DNA of 64,000 nt from Auricularia sp. M13 (Eukaryota > Basidiomycota > Agaricomycetes > Auriculariales > Auriculariaceae): NCBI GenBank assembly GCA_037042915.1, contig CM073194.1:2914001-2978000 (forward strand), written 5' to 3'. A program made the position numbers and the translations under genes. The notes beneath the pieces were generated by a model. It was not told the origin of the DNA and did not search any database. It saw nothing but the letters and a program-made list of their open reading frames with translations. Below, piece by piece: positions 52,105 to 64,000 of this stretch (position 1 is its first letter; each line of letters begins with the position of its first letter).

Positions 52105-52418
52105 CTGCCTAACGACATGTAGATTGTGCTTCGATGTGTATCAGTATTTCAAGACCTTGGATATATCATATAATCACTCGATTCCAGTGGGCGCACTTCT
52201 CAAGCAGGTGGTCGGCATGTCAGGGTGCCAAAGGACGGTCATTGCACGAAACGACATGAGCACGTAACGAGCATCTAGTAAGCTGGATTAGAGCTTGAAG
52301 CAGTAGACTCTATGCATTACCACCACAACTCAAGTAGCGAAATGGGACTAAATGTGAGCAGGGGCGTACAATTCCTCTCAAGGCAACCTCTAATAAGTGA
52401 GTCCAGGCGGGAACAGGT
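52105..52418. other. Intergenic between convergent sos7 and asparaginyl-tRNA synthetase copy 2
   Basis: About 310 bp holding both 3' ends. The first 60-70 bp are also present downstream of the truncated sos7 copy, and the last 40 bp are part of the synthetase duplication. Confidence 0.65.
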
Positions 52419-54560
52419 TCACATAAGCCACCTCCCCGGCCAGCGCGGGAACGGCACACACTCGCGCACGCTCTCCGCGCCGGTGGCCCACGCGACCAGG
52501 CGGTCGAAGCCCAGGCCGAAGCCGCCGTGCGGCGTCGAGCCCCAGCGGCGCAGGTCGCGGTACCACTCGAGCTCGCCCGCACCGTCTGGGACGGAGAGGT
52601 GCGCGAGACGGTGCTCGCGCAGAGAGCCGCCGGCGAGCTCGCCGAGGCGCGGGACCAGCAGGTCGAAGCATGCGGCCGTTTTGCGCGTCTCGTCTCCATC
52701 GGTTATAGTGCTGCCGTCGTCGTGATCACTCCTGGAGCCGGAGCTGGGCAGCATGTAGAATGGTTTTTGGGAGGCTGGGTAGTCCGTGACGAATACCGGG
52801 CGGCCGGCCGCCCACTGCTCGGCGAGCCAGCGCTCGTGGGTGCTGCTCAGCCGGTCGCCCCACTGGACTTGCGCTGCACCCGATTCGTTGAGCAGCTCGA
52901 CGGCGCGGGTGTAGGTGATGCGCGGCCACGGCGCGCCGTCCACGAGCTCGGGACGCGCGGGGGAGACGGCGGCGCGCACGGCGCGCTCCGCGACGTCCAT
53001 GACGTCCCCGAGCGCGTCGACGAACGCGAGCTCGGCCTCGAGCATCCAGAACTCGGCGAGGTGGCGGCTCGTCGCGGAGCGCTCCGCGCGGAACGCCGGC
53101 GCGAGCGTGTAGACGCGCGGGAGCGCGGCGGCGAGCGCCTCGAGGTGCAGCTGGGCGGAGACCGTCAGGTGCGCGGGGTGGCCGAAGAGCGCGAGCGTGG
53201 GCGCGGGGTGCGAGAGCGTGAAGGCCTCGCCGGCGCCTTCGCAGTCGTTTTGGGTGAGCAGCGGCGTGTGGATGTGCAGGAAGTCGTGTGCCTGCGGTGG
53301 GTGTGAGTGAGGATGTGGGGAGCGGGAGGGAGGGGTGATGGACACTTGGAAGAAGGCGTGCAGCGCTTGCGTGAGCCGGTTTCGCTCGCGGAGGATGCAC
53401 GCTTGGCCCCGCGTTCGTGGGCGCAGGTGCGGCAGGCTGCGCAGGAACTCGGTGCTGAGTTCTTTCTTTTGGATTGGGTACGTCTGCGGGCAATAATAAG
53501 CTGGTGTGCCTGGATGAAATGCGCGGCCCACCTCGGCGTCGCACGGCCCGACGACGGCGAAGGAGTCCACCTGTAGCTCGCGGTCCTGCTTCGTGCCGGC
53601 CGACGCGACGAGCGTCCCGCTCACGCGCACACTCGTGCCCGTCGTCAACCTGGATCGCGTTGATGTCCGTTCAAATCCGGCACGAGTATTCCAGCCAGCG
53701 CAACGCATGCGCACCCAGACAAATCGACCGCGGGGTCGCCAAAAATGAGCTGTAGCCCGTCGTCGGTCGTACCGTCGCTGAGCACGCCGAAGCTCACGCG
53801 CTTCTGCTTGCGCACGGACCGTATCCAGCCGTTCACCGTGATGGGCGCGGGCTTTGCTGCGAGCGGTTGGGCGAAGAGCTGTCTTATTGTGGGTGGCAGC
53901 GTTGTGTAGAGTCTGCTAGTGCCGACCAGCGTACGGCGGGAGGCTCGGAGAAGGCGTAGGCGTAGCATGAAGCCTCGGGATGCCTGCAATTGGACCAGGA
54001 TTTTGCTCGAGACGAAGAGGAAGAAAAGACGCGTAGCGGAGCTGGAAAGCCTGTCACGTTTCTCTCGTACTGCTAACGCCGACGATTGAAGCAGCACGAT
54101 TCATGCATTTGGTCTCGGCGTGGAGACGAATGAGGTGCGCGTAGCTTCAAGTGGCAGCATATTTTCTAACTGACTCTAGCCAGATATTGTAGAACATACG
54201 CAGATGCCAGGTGTTGAATTCTTTAGTCGGGGTTTACGGAAACCCGTCACAAAGATGACAGCTTCACGGATAGATGTACTGCCCATCCTGCTCATGAATA
54301 TCTCAAAGGAGATATGATAAACACGTGCTGGTCGACGGACATCCGGCGCGAGTCTGGATGGATGGCGTAGACCCGAGTCACCCGACGATTCACACCTCGC
54401 CCGCGACCCTGGCGACTCCTCGTATATGAGATCGAGAATAAACGAGCTGTGAGAAATTGGGATACTCTCTGAGAGTCGTGTACATAGCTCCCGGTGCAAA
54501 AAAGCAGTCTTTATTTTATTTTAGCTTCGCGGCAGAAATCATGTGGTGGGCTCTGGTAGG
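52375..54560 (-). repeat. Inverted duplication unit 2 (complete asparaginyl-tRNA synthetase gene with promoter)
   Basis: Reverse-complement partner of 39172-41350. The outer boundary near 54560 coincides with a short (GTAG)n microsatellite; the other boundary fades about 40 bp beyond the stop codon. Confidence 0.85.
52419..53968 (-). CDS. Mitochondrial asparaginyl-tRNA synthetase, copy 2
   Basis: Exons 53968-53715, 53649-53532, 53483-53346 and 53291-52419; 460 aa. Every exon has the same length as in the copy at 39753-41308, introns 1 and 2 are also equal, and the frame is fully open. Catalytic motifs 2 and 3 are intact. Differences are scattered single substitutions, for example LLRASRRTLVG for FLRASPRTLAG in the presequence and ELVDGAPW for DLVDGEPW. 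Intron 3 is shorter (55 nt against 60 nt in copy 1). It converges on sos7. Both copies look functional, so this is a recent duplication under constraint or too young to have decayed. Confidence 0.93.
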
Positions 54561-54973
54561 TAGGTAGGTAGATTCGGAGCTGATGGGCCTAACTAGACTG
54601 CCTCTGCTTCGGACCTATATACATGAAATGTACATAAATCCGGAATACCGACCCTCCCACCCTATACAGCCTCCTTTCTGGGCGGTTGTTGGCCCTCAAA
54701 CTTGTCTGTGACTGGGGAAATTTCCCTTCCCACAACTTCGCCTCCACCATTGCACTGGCCCGCTGACTTGGGCGGGTAGAGCAGGTAAAACCTCTTTGAG
54801 GAGTGATAGTTCAGTCCCCTGCACCATCACATAACTCCCTGCCTACCATGCATGGTGTGCACAAGCTGTGTTACATGACAAAACCCAGATAGTCAGTCTA
54901 CCTCTGGCACACTCTGTCCTCTACATCTCGTCCTCACTGCTGGGAATCATGAATTTTCCGACCTCATGTGATA
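53969..54973. other. Upstream region of synthetase copy 2, then repeat-rich DNA
   Basis: Duplicated promoter sequence runs to about 54560, including a (GTAG)5 tract near 54555-54575. About 400 bp of lower-GC DNA without a gene follows. Confidence 0.6.
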
Positions 54974-55293
54974 GGTCAACTTTTGCAACACTGGGAAAAT
55001 TCTATTGAAATTTCAGTCTGTTGCAATGCTACAACCATTTTAACGCTTACCAGTGGCAAATGTTCAAGTTTTTTTCCGAAGGTCGGAGAAGTGTGCCGGA
55101 TTGTCCGCATCAGGCACAGCTCTGAATTTTGCGAACACAAACATCCGGTTATGTCCGGCTTCGGGAAAATCCCGCGGGCTTCTCCGAGTTTCGGAAAATT
55201 TGAACTTTCGTCACTGGCTAGATCCCAAATGGTTGTGAGTTTGTAACAGATGGATTATTCCACGACATTTTCCCAGTCTTGCAAAAGTTGACC
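54974..55293. mobile_element. Mariner-like MITE (320 bp)
   Basis: Inverted ends start GGTCAACTTTTGCAA and extend about 27 bp (one internal mismatch, then ACTGGGAAAAT). They are flanked by TA on both sides, the target of Tc1/mariner elements. The interior is AT-rich and non-coding, with internal partly inverted TTCCGAAGG/TTTCGGAAA strings. Confidence 0.75.
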
Positions 55294-56919
55294 TATGTCA
55301 GTAAAACAGCAAAACCAGTATTCACCCCTACAGGACATTATGACGTTATGCCAACCAATAATACAAGATAATGTTTGATAATGTTGAGGCTGGCTCAGGA
55401 TAGGGTCCAATAAGGTCCCATAAAGTCCCATAAGGTCAGGATAAGGACACCCAAGGTGTATCTGGACTTGGCCTGATTACAAGTCCATATTATCCCTGAC
55501 AATAATCTATACAGAAGTGGGGTCAGAGACCAATAATCGTCTCAGTTTCAGTGGGATTTCGTTCTGCAAACCTGTCAAGAGCCGGATGCATCGCTTGACA
55601 GCAGAGATAGCACGTATACTACCGGCGGGCTGCTCTGGACCATTTGTGACTGCGGCCGTCTGTTGCGCTTTAATTCTCATCAATCGAGGTGCCCTCTGGA
55701 TCTTCTCCTATGCTAGTAACAGAGCTGACGGTGGCCGGGTCATGGACTTTATAGAATACAAGTCTAATAGAGATAGCTAGTGTAAAGAAATAGATTGATT
55801 ATAGGATACTTGAAGATAAGTAAAAGTAAAATGAAGACGAGATAAGAATAGTTGAAGAGAGTAAGGGTAAGTGAAGAGGGGTGTGAGTAAGGAAGAAGAG
55901 AGAGAAAGGGATATTTTGAGCCTGGGCGGGCAAAAGCCGTATAAGGCCGACAAGGTCGCATAATGCCGATAATGTCCGATAGGACTGAAATGCCCTATCA
56001 GGGCGTGCAACCCCTCGCCGCGGTGATGCAACTGTTTCGTGTGGTCTATAAGGTAGGGGTCTCCATATTGTTATTATCATGTATTATAATATAGAATACT
56101 ACCGTATCCTTGGATTGCTATTTTACTGACATATCTCATGAGGTTGGAAAAATCGAGATCCCCAGCAGTGACTACTGGCCCTCCTAGGGGCCCAGGGGGT
56201 CCCCCTGGCCCTCCAAAGAGTGGCTCCAGCCTGCTCATGGCTCCCCAGTGGGGCTTGCCCTTGGATGCTCCAGCCCAACCTGCCCTGGCCACCCCAGCCC
56301 CCACCACTGCCCCTGGCCCCACCTCTGGCCCTGGCCCTCCCTCTAGAACCCCTCCCCCTCCCTTGCCCTCCTTAAGCGGCCTGTAGATGCCCTGGCTAGT
56401 CCTGGGCAACTTGCAGGTTCTGCTGGGTCTGCACCACCTCCTGGGCGCATTTCTGGGCCTAAAAAGTCCAGGAAAAGCGGTCCTATTCCCTCCACCACCT
56501 CCCAGCACCTCCCACCCAAAAGGGCTAGCTCCCAGAGTGCCTGGTTGAGCCCTGGTGAGGTGCTGCCCCAGGAGGCCGCGCGTTCTGAGGTTACGGCGTA
56601 TTTCTCGAACGGAGTCTGAACGGAGGGCGAGAAAGACGGAGGAGAATTCTGGTGGATTGCGGGCAGAATCCCTCGCCTTTTATACCTGAGGCGGGATTCT
56701 GCCAAGACTATTCTAACAACATCCAGGCACAGAGAAAGTATGAAACCGAATCAGAGGATAATAGAACCCGTTTCCTATTGTCGTTGTGTGCCTGGACGGC
56801 GCGCACTCGCGCTGCGAGCGCGTGGCGGCTTCGTCAGAGTTGCACGGCTGCAGCTCGGACTCAAACACCAACATGACCCCCTCGTCAGACATTTGCTCCG
56901 GCAAATGTAACCGTCGCTT
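55294..56919. other. Low-GC, repeat-rich region with a proline-rich open frame
   Basis: No host gene is recognised. At 55415-55440 there are short direct repeats of GTCCCATAA. At 56138-56386 (plus strand) a proline/glycine-rich frame (GPPRGPGGPPGPPKSGSS) resembles the disordered part of retroelement Gag proteins, without other support. The right part probably belongs to the end of the adjacent gypsy fossil, but no LTR was delimited. Confidence 0.4.
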
Positions 56920-59900
56920 CTAGCGACTGTGTGCGCGCTGCAGGGCGCGTTCATGCATGGCCGCATGGTCCCTGGCGATAGCGGATCGCCACTGTAAGTC
57001 GGAGGAACCGTACCACAGGTCGTGAGTGAGGTCGGACGGCTTGTATCGCGCAAGCCGCTCACCGTTGTACAGGTTGCGCAAAATATGGCCGTTGCGAGTC
57101 TGTAACTGGTAAGTGTTCTTGTCTGTGACGTCGCGAATAATAAATGGTCCATCCCATTCAGGATGTAACTTCGACGGACGGTTGCCAACGCGCCGACGAA
57201 CCAGATCACCGATGGCAAAGCCTCGTTCGACGTACGTCTCGTTGCGTTTGGAGGCTTCGTCTTGAAGTCTACGCAGGGCCGTCTCGTTGGCCTCTTTGCG
57301 GAACCGTTCAAGATCTTGGACATGCAGCATTCGGTGCTCTTGGACAGTGCGTACCTCTTCTTCCGTTGGCGGCCTGGAAATAACCTCTTCCACCCAATCT
57401 GTCGGTAGACGCGGCTCACAGCCATATACCAGATAAAATGGTGACTTCCCGTGGGACCGCGAGACATGTGCGTGGTGCGCGAGCAGAGCGTCTTGTAAGT
57501 CTTGATCCCAATACTCCTGTCCACTCGGCACCGTCTTCCTGGCAAGAATCTGCGTAATTGAACTTTTCCAGTCTTCCATTCGTCTGCGGATGGTACGGCG
57601 ACGTGGTGATGTGCTTGATTCCCAATCGTCGCAGGAAGATTTGGACAAGGTTCGAGAGGAACTCTGCACCATTGTCCGTGAGCACTGCTGACATTTTTCC
57701 ATGATTGCAGATAATCGTGCGCATCAGTGCTACCACGGCCTCGGCGGAACGACTTTGTAACGCTTCAGCGTAAGTCCAGTCTGTTCCGTGGTCGAGCGCA
57801 GTCAAGATGTACTTATTACCGTTCTTTGTAGTCGGCAACGGACCCATGAAGTCGAATGCCCAACGATCAAAAGCATCTGGCCGTGGGAGTGGATGTAAGG
57901 GTTGCGTTGGTACGTTCTCGCGTCGCGCGAACTGACAATGATCGCAGCAGGATAATACATCGTCCACGAATTTGATCATATCCGGAAACCACGTCCGGTC
58001 GCGCAACGCCCGTACAACACATGGTGCTGCAAAATGCCCTAGATCTTCGTGGACATCACGCACAAGGCGCTCAGCTCCGAATAATGTAGTTGGTACAAGG
58101 AGTGTGCGTCCACCATGAAGACGATAGAGCTGACCATTGATCAGCGTGAACTGCCCTTCGTGTCCAGGTACGTTGTGCCCTTCAAGAAGCGTTTTATGCC
58201 ACTGATGTATCGTACTGTAGGCATCAACAGCACGAGGTCCAGTTTGTGCTGGTGCTGGGGGTGCAGCTGCTGTCGGTGTGTGTGCGGGCAGCGACGGAGG
58301 TGCTGCCGCGAGTTCGGGTTGATGTGCCGCCGCCGGCGTCGGTTCAGGTGTCGTAACAGCCGGAGCGCGTGGTACGATTATCTGCGCACGCGGTACAGGC
58401 GTGTCTGGCAAACGCGAAGCCTCAATGACCTTTGCACTTGGCTTTGCGCTTCGCTGCGAGCGCCGTGGAATGACAGGCGGGTCTGCTGCTGTGTCAGTAT
58501 TCGTACGAGCGGCGCTTCGCGTCGTCGCTTCATTCGCGAATAAAGGAGACAGCGTGTTCTCGTCTGGAACATCCGTGTGTCCCGGCCGTCGCGGCAGCGC
58601 ATCAGCGGCCAGCTGCTTGTGGCCTGGGCGATATACGATCTGCACATTGAAGTGTGCTATGTCGTCTGCAAGTCGTGCGAGGCGGCGACCCAAGTCTTTC
58701 TGTGAATGAAAGTACTTGAGCGACTCATGGTCGCTGCGAACAAGGATCGCTGATCCTTCGACGTATCCACGCCACTTCTGCAGCGTGTAGACAACGGCAA
58801 GCATTTCGCGCTCCTGCGCTGAATATCGCTGTTCCGTTGAAGTCATGCGTCGCGATTCATAAGCAATAGGCCGAAGAGCTTTGTCCGGGAACTTGAATGT
58901 TTTCAAGTCGAGCTCAGCGGCTTCTTTCCCCCCCAAAAGCTCTTTGGGTAATTGCTGGAGGACAGCACCAATGCAATCGCCCAATGCATCGGTGTCTATG
59001 ACGAAGAGTGAGCCCTCTAAAGGGTGTGTGAGAAGCGGTGTGCTGGTGAGGCGCTGCTTAAGCGTGTCGAATGCAAGCTGGCACTTGTCATTCCACACGA
59101 TTGCGGCGCCCTTTCTCGGTGATCCTTGAAGTAAGTCATACATTGGTCCTGCAATTTTGGCTAAGCCGTTCACGAACCGCCTATAGTACCCCGCAAGGTT
59201 GAGAAACCCACGGACTTGTGTGATATTGGTCGGAACTGGCCAAGACAGAATGTTTTGGACTTTGTCAGGGTTCGTGCGAATGCCGTCGCCGTCGACTATA
59301 TGGCCCAGGTATTCCATGCTTGGAAGAGCCCATCAACACTTCTTCTCAGACACGACCAAGTCGTGCTTGTTGAGTAACTCCAGTATCAGTGTAACATGTT
59401 TCTCGTGCTCCTGCTCCAATTGCGAGAAGATGATGATATCGTCTAGGTAGACGATCACGAACTTGTCGAGATATGGCCGCAGTATCTCGTTCATCATGGC
59501 CTGGAATGTGGCTGGCGCATTGCACAGCCCGAAGGGCATGACCCGAAACTGATAATGGCCATGTCGACAAGTGAACGCTGACTTCTCACGATCTTCGGGC
59601 GCAATGAGAACTTGCCAGTACCCACTCTTGAGATCCAGTAATGTAAATAACTTGGATCCTCTCAAGAGCAAGTAGCAGTCTGAAATAAGTGGTAGTGGAT
59701 AAGAGTTCTTGGTTGTGAGCGTATTGAGTCGGCGAAAGTCGATGCAAATACGATATTCGCCGTCCTTCTTGCGCACCGGCAAGACGGGCGACGACCAAGG
59801 TGACTCAGACGGTTCAATGACACCGTCCTTGAGTCCGTCTTCTATGAATTGCTTGATAGCTTCATTCTCTGGCGGCGTATGCTGACGGCCGCGAGAGCGC

Positions 59901-61192
59901 ACTGGTGCAGCATTACCAGTGTCGATCTTGTGCATCCATTTGCGTGGCTTCGGCCAGCGCACTTTGTCGCGGAATAGACGTGGAAACTTCTTCTTGAGTG
60001 CCTCTTTGAGTCTTGCACCAAATCCTTTGCTCTGTCGTGTCTCAGAGCCGTCGTGCCAGTCCTGACCTTTGTCTTGTGCCTTTTCATTGCCCTCTGGCAA
60101 CTTGCGTGCATCAGGTTGCATTGCGCTACCTACTACATGCGAATATAGTACAAGGTCAGAGTCTTCGGGCTCATGAAACGAGGCTAAGGATACAGGAGGC
60201 GTAGTCGATACAGGTTTTTGTGATACAGTAGGAGTTGAGTCAGATAACAGCGTCCGCGAGCATTCGGATAGATCTGTCGTTTCAGTCTCTTGCTCTGCTT
60301 CATCCGCGCTTACCAAAAACCCTGCTTGAAAGCAGGCTCTCTTTTCTCGAGGATCGCCATGCCGAGACGACGGAGGCCAGCGTGGGCACCCGTCTTCTTG
60401 ATCTCGACCTGAGCGTTGTATGGCGTGACCGTGTCGACCCAGGCCGAGACCTTGGTGTGGACGTTCTTGATCATCCAGCGGCGCTGGGTCCAGTCGGGGG
60501 TGGCGAAGTGGTCCCTGAGCCAAGGCTCCCCAAGGATGAGGTCCCAAGGCTTTGAGACATCGAGGACCCAGGCCCAGACGGCCTCGTATACATGGCCGAT
60601 CTTTAGCCAGAACAATGCGAGGGTTGACGTCTGCAGTTGTCCGGTGCTGCTAACGGTGTGGATCGGAAGCTCTTTCATGCGCGCCCCCGCGCGGACAGCC
60701 ATCGCCCGCGTGATGAAGCTGGCGTTAGCTCCAGAGTCGAAGATAGCAAACACATCGAAGAGCTTGTTGATTTTGACCGCATACAGCGGAATGCTGCTGC
60801 TGGTCTCGGTGACTTGAAGCGTGATGTCCTTGCCAATATCCGAGTGTGTCAGGTACTTGTCGAAGATGCGCTCGAGTTCCTTCGACGCGGCGTCCTGGCT
60901 GTTGCGGAAGGGGTTTTCTCCGATAATGTTGACGTAGCACTCGAGGACGAGCGGCTCGTAGTCGCTGAGTAACTCGTCGGAGCCGTCAGTACTGTCGGTC
61001 GAGTACGAGCCATCGAGGTTCGAGTCCATGCTCCAATCGGACTTGTGCTCCTCGGTGCTAGTGCTCCAGGTGTCGGTGCTCCCGAGGGTCTCACCGTCAC
61101 TGAGCTCCATCGCCTCGCTGTCGTTCTGCCAGACGTCGATGACAGTCGTGCTGACATTCAGCGGCTCATTGGGTGCTACGAGCGCCGTGGCC
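56920..61192 (-). mobile_element. Ty3/gypsy-type retrotransposon fossil A (internal region)
   Basis: In minus-strand order: an acidic leader and an aspartic protease with DSGA (about 60.7 kb), reverse transcriptase with YLDDI (about 59.4-60.0 kb), RNase H (about 58.6-58.9 kb), a zinc-binding H2C2 region and the integrase core (about 57.5-58.0 kb) and an integrase tail. No chromodomain is seen. No convincing Gag and no LTR were found in the window. The coding region looks broken at about three places, so the copy is old or inactive. Confidence 0.85.
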
Positions 61193-61292
61193 ATGAAGGT
61201 CGTATGGCAGCCGTACTGCTGCTGAGGACGCCAGGAGCGTCGGAATGGAGAAAGAGGAAAACCAAGGAGTGTGGATAACACGACACAACAAT

Positions 61293-64000
61293 CTACATGA
61301 TGAGTCCCTCGCCTGCCGCGGCCTCCGTCGTCTGCCTCCGTGGCACTGCCTCCGGCACTGCCACAGGTGGCCCCCCTGAGGTGTGCACCTTCGGTCGCAC
61401 AATCACCGCTGCTTGCCCAGTCGCCGCTGCTTGCCCAGTCCCTGCCGTCCGATCCCGAGCCTTCTCCGCCTGCTGTATCTCCTTCTCCAGCGCCGTCCCC
61501 CTCGTTGGCACGTAGCGTCTCAGCCGCCTGCCCGAGACGTACAGCCCCCCGTCCTCTGCGTCCAGCTCTCGGACCTTCCAAGACCCGACGTAGCGCGCGA
61601 CCACGCGCATCGGTCCCGACCATTTCGCGGCGAGCTTTGCGGAGACCTCGAATGTACTGTCGAGGCAATCCTGGTAGACCTGCACGATGTCCCCGATAGC
61701 AAAGTCTGCGTCCACGACGTTCTTGTCAAACCGCTCCTTGCGCGCGTTCGCGTGCTCGATGGCGCGCGCGTGGACATCGCTGCGCAGCACGTCCGCGTCT
61801 GCCACGTGCGTTGCAGCTGAGTCTGCGTCCGCTGGTTCGCCCACCGTCTGCATGCCGTCCGTCCTGACCATGCCGAACATGATCTCGCGCGGGGAGTAGC
61901 CTAGCGACGGCAGGACTCGCGAGTTCATGTCGGCGATCGCGCGTTGGAAATAGTCCGGCCAGCGCGCTGTCGTCTTCGACTTGAGCTCGTCGATGCTCAT
62001 CTCGGTCTCGTCGGCGTCGAAATCGGGCTGGCAGTAACGGCGAAGGCGTCCCAGCAGGGTGCGGTTGCACTCCTCGATGAGCCCGTTTGCCCACGGCGAG
62101 TAGGGCGGTGTTTTCGTGTACTCAATGTCGCGTGACTTGCAGAAGTTGCGGACCTCGGCGCAGTCGAAGTGGCTACCGCCGTCCGTGCCAAACAGGTCAG
62201 GCTTGCCGAACTCGTCGCAGATGCTCGTCAGCCCCTTGACCGTGAACGCTCCGTTGCCGGCCTTCTTTGTCGACATGAACCCCCAGACAAACCGCGCACA
62301 GACGTCCACGAAGAGCAGGACCGTTCGATATCCGCCGCGGCCCTTGGGCAGGGACAGGTAGTCGCCGGTGATGAACTGGAACGGTCTTGACCGCGTGATT
62401 GGGTTCAGCTGCGACAGGATATGCCTGGATCCGAACGCTTTGCAGGGCGAGCAGTCGAGAATGGCTGCAACGACGTCGCGCCGCATGTCCGGCCAGAAGT
62501 ACTCCGTGCGGAGCGACTCGACGCACAGATCTCGCCCCCAGTGGCCGTGCTTGTGGCACTCTGCCGCCCGTGCTTGGCCCTCCGTGCGCAGGGAGACACT
62601 CCACTTTCGGCGCGCGGTGTGCGCCTCGTGCGCCGACCCGCCACAATTTGCCGTCCTGGACGATGTAGTCGCGCGCGCGGCGCGTCTGCGACTCCGACAG
62701 GGACTCATCTGTACGGAGCATCATGAGCCAGTCGACGATATGTCGGAAATACTCATCGTTGGCGAAACATTTGCGCAGCTCGTCGTTGGCATCGCCCTCG
62801 ACGACGAGTGTAAAGATGTCGGGCGTCAGGTCGCGCTCCTCCCAGTCCGGCGCCACAGACTTGTCCCCGTCGGCGACACTGCGATCTGGGTGCCCGGTCC
62901 ACATCCTGCTCAGCCCGTCCGTATGGTTGTCAACGCCCGGGCGGTGCTTGATGCTGACGATCTGCCTCGCGATGACGGACTCCATCCATCGTGTGTGCGT
63001 TGATGACAGCTCCTCGCTGTTGAGTGTGTCGCGCAGCGCGCGGCAGTCTGTGACAAGCTCAACGGGTTGTCCAAAGACAGTCCCGTCGAACTTATCTAAA
63101 GCATACTTCAGTGCGGCAAATTCCAACATGTATGGTGTGTAGCGCTCCTCCGTGCGGGAGGTGCGCTTCGACGCGAACTCAACTGGGAATTCGCGCTCTA
63201 CGAGCACGCCGGATGAGTCGCGCACTTGCCAGCGCTGTGTCAGCGTCGCGCCGAACCCTGCCTTCGAGCCATCCGTTGTGACGATGAACGGACGGTCGTA
63301 TTGTGGCGGTTTGAGCACGGGGTCGCTCGTGAGGATGGTCTTCAGTGCCAGGAATGCAGCGCGCTCGTCCTTGCCCCATTTCCAGCGCACATCTTCCACC
63401 TTGAGGGCGCGTTTGTATGCGCCCTTCTTCGGGCGCCCGCCAGCGGCGGGCACTGCTGCACGCACGTCCCTCGTCAGGTCTGTCAGCGGCCGGGCGATGC
63501 GCGCAAAGTCTTTGATGACAGGGCGGAAGTGTCCCACGAGGCTCGTGAACCCGAGGACTTCGTGGGCGTTGGTGGGCTCTGGCCAGTCGAGGATGGCTGC
63601 CACCTTCGCGAGATTCGGTGCGACGCCCGCTGCAGATATTCGTGCACCCGCAAACACGGCTTCAGTTTGGAAGAGTACCGTCTTTGCGGCAGCAAGTGAT
63701 AGGCTGCGCTCGCGGCAGCATGTCAGAAACCGCCTCAGCTTCGACATGAGCTCGGCGAATTCATCGCCCCAGAGGGCGCAATCGTCCATCCAAGGCTCGA
63801 CGATGTCGCCGCTGAGGCCGTCGAGGCCAGTGGCGACCATCTCGCAGAAGGTGTTCGGGGCGCCGGTGAGCCCGAAACACATGCGTGGGGTGACATATAG
63901 GCCGCGCCCCGGGATGGCAAACGCGGTATACCCTATGTCGTCCTGTGCAATGGGCACCGCATTGAACCCCGCCATGAAGTCTGCGACGCAGATCCAGCGG
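61293..64000 (-). mobile_element. Ty3/gypsy-type retrotransposon fossil B (partial, runs off the window)
   Basis: Reverse transcriptase (about 63.3-64 kb, entering from the right edge), RNase H (about 62.9-63.2 kb) and integrase (about 61.9-62.5 kb) on the minus strand, in gypsy order. Its sequence is clearly different from element A, so it is another family. It looks broken at about one place. It ends only about 100 bp from the start of element A in the same orientation, with no LTR visible between them. Confidence 0.8.

Overview
The window is nuclear DNA from a basidiomycete fungus, most likely an agaricomycete. The evidence is GC-rich coding sequence, many 45-70 nt introns with GTGCGT or GTACGT donors, a white-collar photoreceptor without a zinc finger, a DUF6535 membrane protein, several F-box proteins, and Ty3/gypsy, PIF/Harbinger, hAT-like and mariner-like elements. 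All gene models were built by hand from splice signals and reading-frame continuity; nothing was searched against a database.

Layout. 0-5.3 kb: the 3' end of an LTR retrotransposon lies against a decayed WD40 gene end. Next comes a small glycine-rich, CsbD-like gene on the minus strand whose second intron holds a complete 3.8 kb foldback transposon. 5.3-10.4 kb: two F-box genes. 10.45-13.18 kb: a complete PIF/Harbinger transposon with two convergent genes. 13.2-15.2 kb: intergenic, with a 213-bp tandem duplication. 15.2-18.7 kb: a white collar 1-like LOV photoreceptor. 20.0-21.1 kb: an F-box gene paralogous to the one at 8.2-9.2 kb, in mirror orientation. 21.7-25.6 kb: a DUF6535-WD40 fusion gene with a hAT-like MITE in its coding sequence. 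26.5-34.5 kb: housekeeping and secreted genes (ribosomal protein uS11/RPS14, glucosamine-6-phosphate synthase, a GH5 glycosidase). 35.4-41.3 kb: a truncated Sos7 copy, pyruvate dehydrogenase kinase, and a first mitochondrial asparaginyl-tRNA synthetase. 44.3-46.0 kb: a TmpA-like membrane oxidoreductase with a probable frameshift. 46.9-47.5 kb: a small secreted protein. 47.7-54.0 kb: MCM4 and the intact kinetochore gene sos7 share a 125-bp bidirectional promoter, followed by a second intact copy of the asparaginyl-tRNA synthetase. 54-64 kb: repeats, including a mariner-like MITE and two minus-strand Ty3/gypsy fossils.

The housekeeping genes form no obvious pathway. The clearest functional pairing is MCM4 (replication licensing) with Sos7 (kinetochore) behind one promoter carrying G1/S-type motifs. 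The most unusual features come from transposon-gene interactions: a giant foldback hairpin inside what was a 47-nt intron, a MITE inside an exon with possible splice sites at its edges, an insertion-like block in a gfa1 intron, and inverted duplication of an entire tRNA synthetase gene together with a permuted fragment of its neighbour.
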